A DNA stretch of 64,000 nt from Paraburkholderia caribensis (GCF_002902945.1 NZ_CP026103.1:1426001-1490000); one strand, 5' to 3'. Shown: positions 35,815 through 44,828, numbered from the stretch's first letter. Made by a program: numbers and translations. Notes: a model not told the origin generated them from the sequence alone.

Positions 35815-35830
35815 ACTTTCCGCAGAAAGT
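35815..35830. promoter_or_regulatory. MarR-type operator candidate before the marR gene
   Basis: ACTTTCCGCAGAAAGT, with 6-bp arms ACTTTC/GAAAGT, about 47 bp before the marR ATG. It matches the palindrome at the amidase promoter (34572-34587). Confidence 0.55.
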
Positions 35831-35876
35831 TTATTTGCGTAAGATTCAGCTATTCGTCTTTCACAAAGCATCTACC

Positions 35877-36311
35877 ATGCCGGACACCGACCTCTCCTCC
35901 TACCTTGCCTGGCTCATCGCATCCGCGCATCGGCAGATGAAGCTCAGTCTCGCCCAGCTGACCGCCGAAGAAGGCGTGAACGAAGAGCACTGGCGCATCC
36001 TGCACGCCGTGTCCGACGAGGCGGGACACTCGATGAGCGAACTCGCCGCTCAGGTTCTGCTCAACCTTCCCGCGCTGACCAAGAACGTCGACAAGCTCGT
36101 GAGCCGCGGCCTGGTGCAGCGGTCGGCGGACGACTACGACAGCCGCAAGGTGCTGATCTTCATCACCGACCGGGGCATCAAGCTGCTCGCCCGCCTGCAA
36201 CCGGGCGTGGACGCGCATCACGCCGCCATCGAAGAAGCGCTCGGCCCTCGTAACGCAAAGCAGTTGAAGCGTCTGCTCGAACGGTTTATCGAGGAGTCGG
36301 GGCCGCGTTGA
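35877..36311 (+). CDS. MarR-family transcriptional regulator
   Basis: 144 residues. A winged helix-turn-helix of the MarR type is visible (EEHWRILHAVSDEAGHSMSELAAQV, then NLPALTKNVDKLVSRGLVQRSADDYDSRKV, the recognition helix and wing). The family acts as ligand-responsive dimeric repressors or activators. It is divergent from the AmiC-like gene. Matching palindromes before this gene and at the amidase promoter suggest it controls locus A and itself. Confidence 0.88.
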   Translation: MPDTDLSSYLAWLIASAHRQMKLSLAQLTAEEGVNEEHWRILHAVSDEAGHSMSELAAQVLLNLPALTKNVDKLVSRGLVQRSADDYDSRKVLIFITDRGIKLLARLQPGVDAHHAAIEEALGPRNAKQLKRLLERFIEESGPR

Positions 36312-36326
36312 CGCGTGCCGCCCTCT

Positions 36327-37091
36327 TCAAAGTTGCACGCCGCGCGTGAGCGCGCCATCGACCACGAAGTTGGTGCCGCTCACGAAACTCGCCGCCGGGC
36401 TCGCGATAAACGCCACGGCATTCGCGATCTCCTGCGGCCTCGCCATGCGCCCGGTCGGATTCAATGCGAGCGCCCGCTCGAACAGCGCCGCATCGTTATG
36501 CTCGATCCAGTCCCACACGCCGCCTTCGAAATAGACGTTGCCGGGCGATACCGTGTTCGCCCGAATGCCTTTGGACGCGAGCTGATTCGCAAGTCCCTGC
36601 ATGTAGTGAACGAGTGCCGCCTTGAATACGCCGTAAGGGCCGGCGGCGAAATCGATCTCGCGCCCCGATACACTCGATATCGCGACGATCGACGCCGCCT
36701 TGCTCGCTTCGAGCCAGGGCATGGCCGCATCCACGAGATTGACCGTGCCGAGCAGATCGGTCTCGAACTCCTTGCGCCACGATTCGAGATCGTTGCCGAT
36801 AGCGAGCGCGCTGACGTTGGCCACCACGATATCGAGCCCGCCCCAGTCCTTCGCGACATGCCCGACCCAGGCCTTCAGCGCGTCGCCGTCCGCGACATCC
36901 ACGGCAGCGCCCGACGCGCGTGCGCCGCCCAGCTCCGCCAGTGCGCCCGCAGTCGCCGTCACGGCCGCCTCGTCGCGTGCGCAGATGGCGACGTCGGCGC
37001 CTTCCTGCGCGAGCGTGCGCGCAATGGCAAGACCGATGCCCTTGGTCCCGCCCGTCACGATCGCCTTCAGTCCCTTCAGTTGCAAGTCCAT
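36327..37091 (-). CDS. SDR-family oxidoreductase
   Basis: 254 residues, classical short-chain dehydrogenase. The nucleotide motif TGGTKGIG is at residues 13-20 and the catalytic Ser140, Tyr153 and Lys157 (GPYGVFKAAL) are present. The C-terminal SFVSGTNFVVDGALTRG is typical. Its substrate is unknown. It lies 33 bp downstream of amiR on the same strand and may be the last gene of locus B. It converges with marR. Confidence 0.9.
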   Translation of the reverse strand: MDLQLKGLKAIVTGGTKGIGLAIARTLAQEGADVAICARDEAAVTATAGALAELGGARASGAAVDVADGDALKAWVGHVAKDWGGLDIVVANVSALAIGNDLESWRKEFETDLLGTVNLVDAAMPWLEASKAASIVAISSVSGREIDFAAGPYGVFKAALVHYMQGLANQLASKGIRANTVSPGNVYFEGGVWDWIEHNDAALFERALALNPTGRMARPQEIANAVAFIASPAASFVSGTNFVVDGALTRGVQL

Positions 37092-37124
37092 GCTGGTTGC
37101 CTCTTGTTGAACCTACGGTTGAAC

Positions 37125-37775
37125 TCAGTCTTCGCCTCGCCCATCCTCGGGCATCATCCCGCGCTTGATCTGCAGTACCTCGCCCGCCTGGATCACCGAG
37201 TGACAGATGTCGTCGATCGACACACGTTTCTCCATCGCCTGGGCGCGCAGCATGTCGTACGCTTCGTTCTCGTTGACGCCATGCATCGTCATCAGAATGC
37301 CCTTCGCTTCCTGCAGATGCCGGCTGTCGAGCAGCTTCTGCTCGAGTCTCGCGATGCGTTGCAAGTGCTGCCGCGAGCGGCGCGCATGATAGAGCGCCAT
37401 GATCACGGTCGACAGCAGGCCCGAGGCGCGGATCGGCGTCGTGACGATGCCGTCCGATCCCATCTTGATGGCCTGATCGATGAAGGTCGGATTCTCATAC
37501 GCGACCACGCAGATGACGGGCGGCGCATCCGGCCCGGACCATTCGTCCTTCGGCGCGCGCTCTTCGGGCAACAGCGCACGGAACACCAGATCCGTCCTGT
37601 CGGGCAACGTCTCCAGCGGCGGCCAGCATCGCTCGACCTGAAAGCCCATGCGCCGGAGATGGTTCGTGAGCGTCTGGCCGTCGTCATCGTCGGGATGGAA
37701 CACGAGCACGCGCGGATGACGCTCCAGAATCGAACTGGTGAGGCTGCGTTGGTCTCTGCCCATGCGCGCGCTCAC
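37125..37775 (-). CDS. amiR: AmiR/NasT-type ANTAR antiterminator
   Basis: 216 residues. A pseudo-receiver-like N-terminal domain (LVFHPDDDDGQTLTNHLRRMG) and a coiled helix (LQRIARLEQKLLDSRHL) are followed by the three-helix ANTAR RNA-binding domain (LQEAKGILMTMHGVNENEAYDMLRAQAMEKRVSIDDI). AmiR of Pseudomonas binds leader RNA and prevents termination; AmiC holds it inactive until an amide binds. amiC is immediately upstream, one base apart. A hexaloop-terminator leader at the operon start (44733-44813) is the likely target. Confidence 0.92.
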   Translation of the reverse strand: MSARMGRDQRSLTSSILERHPRVLVFHPDDDDGQTLTNHLRRMGFQVERCWPPLETLPDRTDLVFRALLPEERAPKDEWSGPDAPPVICVVAYENPTFIDQAIKMGSDGIVTTPIRASGLLSTVIMALYHARRSRQHLQRIARLEQKLLDSRHLQEAKGILMTMHGVNENEAYDMLRAQAMEKRVSIDDICHSVIQAGEVLQIKRGMMPEDGRGED

Positions 37776-37776
37776 G

Positions 37777-38931
37777 TCAGTAGTCCCGTGTGCTCAACTT
37801 CGTCACCCAGTCCCCGAGCGTCTGGCGTGTCATATACGGGTCGGGGCCGACGGCGAACTTCGATTCGCGTAGCACGGTGAACTGGCCGTCTGCATTCGCG
37901 CGGCCGATGCGCGGATAGAGCGCCATGTGATGATTGACGGGATCGATCCGCACCCTGCCTTGCGGCGCCGCGAATTCCGAGCCGAGCAGATGCGGCATGA
38001 TCTTGCCGATTTCGTCCGAACCGGCGCGCGTGCAGGCTTCGGCGAACATATGCATCTGATAGTAAGCGGCTTCCCAGTTCATGTCGGTCGGCGTATCGGC
38101 ACCGAAGCGCGCCTGATGCTGCCGCACGGCGCGATGATTCTCGGCTGTATCGATGCTCTGAAAATAGGGCGCCGCCGTGAAGTGTCCCGCCGCAATGCCG
38201 CGCTCCATTGCGTGAATTTCGGTCTCGGACGTGTTGAGGCTGCCGATCGGCATCCGCGCGGGATCGAAACCCGCATGCGCGTAGGCCTCGTACAGATACG
38301 GCACGGTCGCGCCGATCACCGTGCAGAAGATCCAGTCGGGCGACTTGCGCGCGATATCCGCGACGACCTGCGCGAACTGCTCGCGGTCTGCTTCGAGGGG
38401 TAGATACCGCTCACCGAGTATGGCGCCTTCCGGGTGCTGAAGCAGCAGTTCCTGCATGGTCCGGTTGCATTCGTACGGATAGACGTAGCGAGAGCCCACG
38501 AAGTAGACGCGCGCGCCGAACGTCTGCGTCATGAAGTCGGCGAGCTGCACGCCGTTCTGATTCGGCGACGCGCCGCTGTAGATGATGTTGTCCGAGTATT
38601 CGAAGCCCTCGTATTGCTGCGAATAGATCAGCAGCCGGTTGTGCTTCTCGACGACGGGCAGCATTGCCTTGCGGCTCGTGGACGTATAACCGCCGAAGAT
38701 CACGTTGACGCCGTCCTGCACGATCAGGCGCTCGGCCAGCTCGCGAAACACGGCGGGGTCGGAGCCCGGATCGTAGTGGATTGCAACGAGTTCGCGTCCG
38801 TCGATGCCGCCGCGCGCGTTGATCTCGTCCATCGCGAGGCACGCGCCGCGCCATTGCGACTGCTCCAGAAGCGCCGTCGAGCCGCTCGTGGAGCAAAGCA
38901 GACCAACTCTGATGGGATCGGACAATGCCAT
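37777..38931 (-). CDS. amiC: AmiC-type amide sensor, negative regulator of AmiR
   Basis: 384 residues, like AmiC. The fold is type I periplasmic-binding (GLLCSTSGSTALLEQSQWRGA, AMDEINARGGIDGRELV, YSQQYEGFEYSDN, FVGSRYVYPYECNRT), but there is no signal peptide, as expected for a cytoplasmic sensor. Amide binding should release AmiR. It stops one base before the amiR start codon and lies 57 bp after the formamidase gene, consistent with one operon. Confidence 0.9.
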   Translation of the reverse strand: MALSDPIRVGLLCSTSGSTALLEQSQWRGACLAMDEINARGGIDGRELVAIHYDPGSDPAVFRELAERLIVQDGVNVIFGGYTSTSRKAMLPVVEKHNRLLIYSQQYEGFEYSDNIIYSGASPNQNGVQLADFMTQTFGARVYFVGSRYVYPYECNRTMQELLLQHPEGAILGERYLPLEADREQFAQVVADIARKSPDWIFCTVIGATVPYLYEAYAHAGFDPARMPIGSLNTSETEIHAMERGIAAGHFTAAPYFQSIDTAENHRAVRQHQARFGADTPTDMNWEAAYYQMHMFAEACTRAGSDEIGKIMPHLLGSEFAAPQGRVRIDPVNHHMALYPRIGRANADGQFTVLRESKFAVGPDPYMTRQTLGDWVTKLSTRDY

Positions 38932-38988
38932 GTCGTGACGTGCTCTCCGTATGATGCGTGCGGGACGGCGCCCGCACGGCAGATCGTT

Positions 38989-39975
38989 TTACTTGAGGTA
39001 GTGCTTGGCGACCATCGCGCCGACCGTATATTTTGGATCGACAAAATTGCCGAGCCGCACCTTGCCGACCTGGCTCAGCATCATATACGCGTCCCACTTG
39101 TCGAAGCCGTACTCCGCCGCCATCCACAGCACGAGTTCGCGATACGCAATACGTGTCGCGTCTTCGAGCGGCCGCGCGCTGCCGATGCTCATCAGCGCGT
39201 CCTCGTTTTCGAGCCGGGGCCAGTCGATCTTCCACTTCTTGATGAGATCGACCCGTACGGTCGTCGTGCTCTGATACTCGACGGCTGTGCCGCACACTTC
39301 GCCGTCGCCCTGGCAAGCGTGCGCGTCGCCGATGAAGAGCCGCCCGCCGGGCGAGCGCACGGGCAGATAGGTAATGCTGCCCGGCCCCATGTCGGGCACG
39401 TCCATATTACCGCCGTGCGAATCGGGCGTGAGCGAATTGATCGAATCGAGTTCGGGCGACAGACTCAACGTGCCGATATGCGGCTTGTACGGCAGCGTGT
39501 TGCGCTTGCTCCAGTACACGTTCTCTTCGTCGATCTTGATCTTGCGCACCACCTCGGGCAAAGGCTCGTTAAGGAGCGCCGTGTAGTCGGTGCCCGTCAG
39601 TCCCCCGAAGTTCGGAATCATGCAGCAAAAGCCGTGCGGATCGTCGCCGCGCGGCGACATCTTTTCGATGTACACCGCGACCACATCGCCCTTCTCCGCG
39701 CCCTCGATCATGATGGGACCGTTCTGCGGATTGAGGAACGGCACCGTCAGCACCTGCGATGGCTTGTCCGTCTCGCTCTTGATCTTCCCTTCGAACGCGT
39801 CGCGCGTGTCCACCACCACGCGATCGCCGGGCTTCACGTGCAGTACCGGCTGCGAATACGGCCCAATGGTGTAGTGGAAGGTCTTCTGCAGTTCCTCGGT
39901 CAGATGATGTTCCACCGGTTCGCGATCGGCGCCGACGCCGCGCTTCATCATGATCGATTCTTCTAGCCATTTCAT
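38989..39975 (-). CDS. fmdA: Acetamidase/formamidase family amidohydrolase (FmdA type)
   Basis: 328 residues. Features of the FmdA_AmdA family are seen: VHVKPGD-like VLHVKPGDRVVVDTRDAFEG, the metal/active site region HGFCCMIPNFGGLTGTDY, NSLTPDSHGGNMDVPDMGPG and LFIGDAHACQGDGEVCGTAVE. The family splits formamide or acetamide to the acid and ammonia. GGAGAG precedes ATG 39975. It sits between the importer ATPase and amiC genes, so hydrolysis, uptake and sensing are co-encoded. The symbol follows the Methylophilus fmd cluster. Confidence 0.9.
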   Translation of the reverse strand: MKWLEESIMMKRGVGADREPVEHHLTEELQKTFHYTIGPYSQPVLHVKPGDRVVVDTRDAFEGKIKSETDKPSQVLTVPFLNPQNGPIMIEGAEKGDVVAVYIEKMSPRGDDPHGFCCMIPNFGGLTGTDYTALLNEPLPEVVRKIKIDEENVYWSKRNTLPYKPHIGTLSLSPELDSINSLTPDSHGGNMDVPDMGPGSITYLPVRSPGGRLFIGDAHACQGDGEVCGTAVEYQSTTTVRVDLIKKWKIDWPRLENEDALMSIGSARPLEDATRIAYRELVLWMAAEYGFDKWDAYMMLSQVGKVRLGNFVDPKYTVGAMVAKHYLK

Positions 39976-39988
39976 GTTCTGCTCTCCG

Positions 39989-40696
39989 TCACAGTGCCAG
40001 ATACTGGCGTATCAGTTGCTCGTCCCCGAGTTGCGCCGGGCTCAACGTGTCCACGATGCGGCCTTTGTCCATCACGCAGCAACGCGTCGCGATGCGCTCG
40101 ACCATGCCCATATCCTGCTCCACCAGCACCACGCCGATGCCCGTCTCGCGCGCGATGGTCAGCAGCGTCTCGCCGATCAGATCGACAATGGAAGGCTGGA
40201 TGCCTTCCGATGGTTCGTCGAGCAGCAGCACCTGCGGCGAGCTGACCAGCGCGCGCGCGATGGCGAGCTGCTGTTGTTCCCCGCCGCTCATCGTGCCCGC
40301 CTTTTGCCGGTAGCGCGTCTTGAGCACGGGGAAGTAGCCGACAACTTTCTCGCGCATCAGCGCTGCCTTGTCCGGGTTCGCCTGCGCGCCGACCTGAAGG
40401 TTCTCCGCGACCGTCAGTGCGCCGAAGATCTCGCGGCCCTGCGGTACATAGCCGATGCCTTTGCGTGCCCGCACGTAGGGCTTTTCATGACCGATGGGCG
40501 CGCCGTCGAGTACGATCTGGCCCGCGTCGAGCTTGACGAGCCCGATCAGCGTGCGCATCAGCGTGGTCTTGCCGACGCCGTTGCGCCCGATCAGCGCCAG
40601 CACTTCGCCGCGCCCGATGCCGAACGACACGCCGTTGAGCACGCGCCCGCCGCCATAGCCCGCTGCCACGTCCGCGACTTCGAGAAGCGCGCTCAT
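39989..40696 (-). CDS. fmdF: Amide locus B: ABC ATPase, LivF/FmdF type
   Basis: 235 residues. Walker A is GRNGVGKTT, the signature MSGGEQQQLAIARAL and Walker B VLLLDEPSEGIQPSI, with the same GIQPSI variant as the locus A protein. Its ATG overlaps the livG stop by four bases. It follows the permease and LivG genes and precedes fmdA by 13 bp. It energises the locus B importer. Confidence 0.9.
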   Translation of the reverse strand: MSALLEVADVAAGYGGGRVLNGVSFGIGRGEVLALIGRNGVGKTTLMRTLIGLVKLDAGQIVLDGAPIGHEKPYVRARKGIGYVPQGREIFGALTVAENLQVGAQANPDKAALMREKVVGYFPVLKTRYRQKAGTMSGGEQQQLAIARALVSSPQVLLLDEPSEGIQPSIVDLIGETLLTIARETGIGVVLVEQDMGMVERIATRCCVMDKGRIVDTLSPAQLGDEQLIRQYLAL

Positions 40697-41403
40697 GATT
40701 TCTTCCCCAGGTAGACTTCCGCGACGTCGTCGCGTGCGAGGATCTCTTCGAGTGGCCCGTCGGCGAGCAGCCTGCCGCCGTGCAGCACCGTCACGCGCGT
40801 CGCGATCTGCTTGACGAAGGTCATGTCGTGCTCGACTACCATCATCGTCAGGCCGGATGCGGATAGCCGCTTGATGAGTTCGCCCGTCGCATGTGTTTCC
40901 TCGATCGACATGCCCGCAACGGGCTCGTCGAGAAACAGCAGCTTCGGCCGCAGCGACACGGCCATTGCGATTTCGAGCCACTGCTTCTTGCCATGCGACA
41001 GATTGCGCGCAAGCACATGCTCTTCCTGTTCCAGCAAGAAGCGCTGCAAGAGTTCTTCGATACTTCCAGGCCGGTCGTCCTTCGCGCGATGCAACGAGAG
41101 TTGCAGATGCTGACGCACGCTCAGATCCGGAAAGACGCCGGGTATCTGAAACTTGATGCTCATCCCCATGCGGATGCGCTCGTGCGGCAGCACGTGGCTC
41201 ATGTCCTGCCCGAGAAAATGCACGCTGCCCTCAGACGGTCTATGTTCCCCCGTGATGAGCTTGAAGAACGTGCTCTTGCCTGCGCCGTTCGGTCCGATCA
41301 CACAGCGGATCTCGCCCGCGTCGATCTGAAAGTCGATACCGTTGATCACCTGCACACCGCCGAAGTGCTTCTTGAGCGCGCGTGTTTCGAGCAGCACGGT
41401 CAC
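40693..41403 (-). CDS. Amide locus B: ABC ATPase, LivG/UrtD type
   Basis: 236 residues from GTG 41403, which has AGGAGGG upstream and overlaps the livM stop (GTGA). Walker A is GPNGAGKST and Walker B LLFLDEPVAGMSIEET. The signature segment is NLSHGKKQWLEIAMA, a UrtD-type variant. It is the partner of the LivF-type ATPase. Confidence 0.9.
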   Translation of the reverse strand: MTVLLETRALKKHFGGVQVINGIDFQIDAGEIRCVIGPNGAGKSTFFKLITGEHRPSEGSVHFLGQDMSHVLPHERIRMGMSIKFQIPGVFPDLSVRQHLQLSLHRAKDDRPGSIEELLQRFLLEQEEHVLARNLSHGKKQWLEIAMAVSLRPKLLFLDEPVAGMSIEETHATGELIKRLSASGLTMMVVEHDMTFVKQIATRVTVLHGGRLLADGPLEEILARDDVAEVYLGKKS

Positions 41404-42506
41404 GATTTGCCCTCCTCTTGCTTGAGCGGTTCGTCGAAACACGGACGGTTGCGGCCGTTGCCAAGGCCTCGCTCACGCTCGAAGCGCCGCAACTGCCTTG
41501 CTACGAACGGCAGCAGGCCTTCGGGCGCGGCCAGCACGACCACCAGCAGGATCGCGCCCATCAGGATCAGCGCGTACTGGCTGCCATATACCGCGAGATT
41601 CTGCGAAAGCCACACGAGCAATGCCGTGCCGACGATCGCGCCGCCGATGCTCTTCCGGCCCGACGTGGCGACCCAGATCACGGGCATGGCCGCAGCCGTG
41701 AGGCCCATTGTCGACGGCGTGATGTACGAGCCCCAGATCGTGTACAGCGCACCCGACAATCCGCCCAGTGTGCCGCCGAGCACAAAGACCAGCAATTGAT
41801 GAAGACGGATATCGACGCCCAGCATTTCCGCGCGCTGCGGGTTCTCGCGGATCGCAATCAGCGTGAGTCCGAAAGGTCCGTCGAGCAGCTTGCGCATGAA
41901 CGCGTAGACGGCGATCAGCAGGATCAGCACCAGATAGTAGAAGCTCGTGTTCTCCAGCGTGAGCGGCCCGCCGGGCCACGGAATCGTCAGCGGCGGCATG
42001 CCGCCCATGCCGTTGTAGCCGTTCAGGCGCGCCTCGCCGATCGCCCATTGCGGCCCCGCCGTCTGCGCCATGAAGGTCTCGAGCACAAGCGTCACCGATA
42101 AGGTCACGATGCCGATGAACACGCCCTTGATGCGCCCGAAGAAAATCATGTAGCCGATCAGCGCCGCCACGACGACGCTCACCGCGATGCCCGCGCCGAG
42201 GCCGAGCCACGCATCGAACCATGTGTCGCCGAAGTTCAGCGTGAAGATGCCGTAGCTATAGCCGGCCAGCCCGAAGAACGCGGTCTGCCCGAACGACAGG
42301 ATGCCGCCGTAGCCCCACATCGCGGCAAGCCCGACCGCGCTGAACGCCCACAGCAGACAGTAGGCGAGATTGCCGCTCGTGTTGGCGTCCACGACGAGCG
42401 GCAGACACAGCGCCACGAGCCATGGCACGTAACGCAGCGCCCGCGGTGCCGGGCCTGAGGCAGCCAGTTGCGCTTGCTTCACCGATTGCTTCCCCGACTG
42501 CTTCAC
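41400..42506 (-). CDS. Amide locus B: permease, LivM/UrtC type
   Basis: 368 residues from GTG 42506, supported by GGGAGGAG and by a GTGA overlap with the livH stop. The family motif YGGILSFGQTAFFGLAGYSYG and coupling region AIRENPQRAEMLGVD are present. A polar tail (GNGRNRPCFDEPLKQEEGKS) ends the protein. The frame extends upstream through livH but that is not coding. Confidence 0.88.
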   Translation of the reverse strand: MKQSGKQSVKQAQLAASGPAPRALRYVPWLVALCLPLVVDANTSGNLAYCLLWAFSAVGLAAMWGYGGILSFGQTAFFGLAGYSYGIFTLNFGDTWFDAWLGLGAGIAVSVVVAALIGYMIFFGRIKGVFIGIVTLSVTLVLETFMAQTAGPQWAIGEARLNGYNGMGGMPPLTIPWPGGPLTLENTSFYYLVLILLIAVYAFMRKLLDGPFGLTLIAIRENPQRAEMLGVDIRLHQLLVFVLGGTLGGLSGALYTIWGSYITPSTMGLTAAAMPVIWVATSGRKSIGGAIVGTALLVWLSQNLAVYGSQYALILMGAILLVVVLAAPEGLLPFVARQLRRFERERGLGNGRNRPCFDEPLKQEEGKS

Positions 42507-43384
42507 GACTCCTCCCGGCGCAAGCGCATGAACAGGTTGCCGAGCCCTTGCGGCATCAACCGGATCACCACGATCACCGTGACGAGCAGGCCGATCTGCC
42601 CGAACAGCTGACCGTAGGACGCGGTGAGCGCGGTCTGGATGATCGCCAGCACGCCCGCCGCCGGCGTCGTGCCCGCAATCACATTCGCGCCTCCGACCAC
42701 CACCGAGACGAACGCCTGCACGATGAAGTTGCTGCCCATCGTCGGCACGGCCGTCATGGTGGGTGCGTAGAGCGCGCCCGTGAGTCCGGCGAGTCCCGCG
42801 CCCAGCGCGAAGGTCAGTGTGTAGAGACGATCCGTGCGCAGGCCGAGGCATTGCGCGATGCTGGCGTTCTGGATCGTCGCGCGCGCACAGACGCCGTAGT
42901 TGGTCTTGAAGAACAGTAGATAAAGCGCGAACAGAATGCAAAGCGCGATCAACGGCAGCACCGCGCGATACGTCGAGAACGAATACTCGCCGAGCGAGAA
43001 CGCGCCGAACGGCGTGCCGATACCTTCGAGCGAAGGACCGGCGACGAGCAGCATGGTCTGCTGCACGATCAGGCTGATGGCCCACGTCGCCACGACGGAA
43101 TCGAACAGGCGGTCATAAAGATGACGAATCACGAGCCGCTCGATCACGACGCCCGCCATGGCCGCCGACAGCGCGCCGAGCAGCATCGCGAGCGGCAGCG
43201 GCATGCCGTGCTTGGCCGAGATGATGGTGACATACGCGCCGCACATGATGAACTCGCCATGCGCGAGATTGATGACGCCCATCATGCCGAAGATCACCGC
43301 AAGCCCGAGCGCGGCCAGCACCAGATACGCAAAGCTGTCGCCGAACTGATAGATCAGCGAATAGAGCACCGACAAGGTGGCCAT
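42503..43384 (-). CDS. fmdE: Amide locus B: permease, LivH/UrtB type
   Basis: 293 residues, hydrophobic, with family motif GMMGVINLAHGEFIMCGAYVT near residue 33. It forms the membrane channel with LivM. It starts 61 bp after the binding-protein gene and overlaps livM by four bases. The symbol follows the fmdDEF naming for short-chain amide importers. Confidence 0.88.
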   Translation of the reverse strand: MATLSVLYSLIYQFGDSFAYLVLAALGLAVIFGMMGVINLAHGEFIMCGAYVTIISAKHGMPLPLAMLLGALSAAMAGVVIERLVIRHLYDRLFDSVVATWAISLIVQQTMLLVAGPSLEGIGTPFGAFSLGEYSFSTYRAVLPLIALCILFALYLLFFKTNYGVCARATIQNASIAQCLGLRTDRLYTLTFALGAGLAGLTGALYAPTMTAVPTMGSNFIVQAFVSVVVGGANVIAGTTPAAGVLAIIQTALTASYGQLFGQIGLLVTVIVVIRLMPQGLGNLFMRLRREES

Positions 43385-43445
43385 GATTGCTCCACTTTCA
43401 GAGAACGGGCGCGCGCTTCATTGCATCCGGGCGCGCCCGTTCGGG

Positions 43446-44690
43446 TCACGACTTCTTCGGCAGATTCGACGGCGTGTATTGACGGTGATCCGGCTTGTTC
43501 GGCAGATCGCAGCCCACCTTGCCGAGCCAGTACGGCTGCACGTCGTCCCAGACCTTCGGGATATCGACGGAATGGTCGTCCTTCACATGCACGAGAAAGA
43601 TCGTATGGCTCGCATGATGGCTCTTCGGGTCGATGCACACCTTGCCCTGCGCGCCTTCCGTACAGATGCCGCCGCTCTCCAGCGCCTTGCGCACGGCATC
43701 CTGATTGGTGGACTTCGCTTTTTCGGCGGCGGCCTTGTAGAGGTAGATCGCGTCGTAAGCGTTGGCGGCTTCCTGATTGATGTACGGCTCATTCGGGAAC
43801 TTCGCGTGGAAGCGTTTCTTGAAGTCGTTGCTGGCAGGCGTGTCGACTTCCTCGACATAGTTCGCGGTCACGTACATGTCCTTCAATGCAGGCGGTTTGA
43901 AGCGCTTGTGCTCATACGCCTGACCGACGTTCACCGAACTCGCCATCGGCAGATTCAGATGCGCCGAAGCCTGCTGCTCGTAGTACGACGCCTGATTCGC
44001 GCCGACCAGCAAGGTCACGACAAAATCGGGCTTGGCCTTCTGGATGTTCTGGATGGTCTGACCGAACTGCGATACCGACAGCGGGATGAACTCCTCGCCC
44101 ACCATCGTGCCGCCGTTCTCCTTCACGATGTTGCGCACCCATTCGGCGGAGATCTGCCCGAAGTTGTAATCGGCGGCGATCGTGTACACCTTCTTGCCGA
44201 ACTTCTGCATCATCCACGGAATCAGCGTCGAGAACTGCTGCTCGGGCACGGCACCCGTCACGAAGGTATTGGTGTCGCACACACCGCCCTCGTACTGGTT
44301 GTCGTACCAGTAGAGTTGATGCGCGCGATCCATGATGGGACGAATCGCTTCGCGCGAGGCGCTGGAGAACGCGCCGAAGATCACGTCCGGCTTGTCGGTC
44401 TGCACGAGGCGCCGCGCGAGTTCCTGAAACTTGGTGTTGTCCGATTGCGTGTCGTACGCGATGAGCTGGATCGGGCGGCCTAGAATGCCGCCCTTCGCGT
44501 TGATTTCGTCGACGGCAAGCTGCGTGGCGTGAATCTTCGGGATGGTCGCGAGCGCGAAGTTGCCCGACGCGTCTTCGAGCAGGCCGACCTTCACGGGTTC
44601 GGCGGCATCCGTGACATTCGCGACAAGCGACGTGACTGCAAGTCCTGCAATGAAGGCCAGACGCATCCAGCCGGACGGCTTAAGCAACAT
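43446..44690 (-). CDS. fmdD: Amide locus B: periplasmic short-chain amide/urea binding protein
   Basis: 414 residues from ATG 44690 (GGAGA ahead). A signal peptide (MLLKPSGWMRLAFIAGLAVTSL, cleavage near DAA-E) precedes a type I binding fold with GLLEDASGNFALATIPKIHA, YWYDNQYEGGVCDTNTF and TIAADYNFGQISAEW. It is very like FmdD/UrtA proteins and paralogous to the locus A protein. It is the first gene of the operon, behind an apparent antitermination leader. The longer frame to 44759 would begin inside the terminator and is rejected. Confidence 0.92.
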   Translation of the reverse strand: MLLKPSGWMRLAFIAGLAVTSLVANVTDAAEPVKVGLLEDASGNFALATIPKIHATQLAVDEINAKGGILGRPIQLIAYDTQSDNTKFQELARRLVQTDKPDVIFGAFSSASREAIRPIMDRAHQLYWYDNQYEGGVCDTNTFVTGAVPEQQFSTLIPWMMQKFGKKVYTIAADYNFGQISAEWVRNIVKENGGTMVGEEFIPLSVSQFGQTIQNIQKAKPDFVVTLLVGANQASYYEQQASAHLNLPMASSVNVGQAYEHKRFKPPALKDMYVTANYVEEVDTPASNDFKKRFHAKFPNEPYINQEAANAYDAIYLYKAAAEKAKSTNQDAVRKALESGGICTEGAQGKVCIDPKSHHASHTIFLVHVKDDHSVDIPKVWDDVQPYWLGKVGCDLPNKPDHRQYTPSNLPKKS

Positions 44691-44732
44691 GCGGATTCTC
44701 CAGAAATGGGCTCGAACTCCCAAAAATGCGAA

Positions 44733-44776
44733 CAAAAAAAAGCCCCCTGACGAACACACGGTTCGTCAGGGGGCTT
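44733..44776 (-). terminator. Intrinsic terminator in the locus B leader
   Basis: Transcribed on the minus strand: a 16-bp stem (AGCCCCCTGACGAAC and its exact complement, 5-nt loop) followed by eight T (44740-44733). It ends 43 bp before the fmdD start codon, so it would stop transcription before the operon unless antiterminated. Confidence 0.88.
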
Positions 44777-44813
44777 CTGTGCCGGATCCTCGGGCGGACA
44801 TCTTTGTCGGGCC
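44772..44813 (-). promoter_or_regulatory. Tandem hexaloop ANTAR-type RNA target
   Basis: In the minus-strand RNA, hairpin 1 (44793-44813) has stem GGC..GAC/GUC..GCC and hexaloop AAAGAU. Hairpin 2 (44772-44783) has stem GGC/GCC and hexaloop ACAGAA. Both loops carry A at position 1 and G at position 4, the pattern known for ANTAR-bound RNA. Hairpin 2 uses the first bases of the terminator stem, so the two structures exclude each other. AmiR is encoded at the end of the operon. Confidence 0.75.
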
Positions 44814-44828
44814 GCGAGGAATGGATGC

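Noticed and set aside
44690..44759. Extended N-terminus of the locus B binding protein (start at 44759)
   Set aside because: It would begin inside the terminator hairpin and lacks a ribosome site; ATG 44690 has GGAGA and gives a normal signal peptide.
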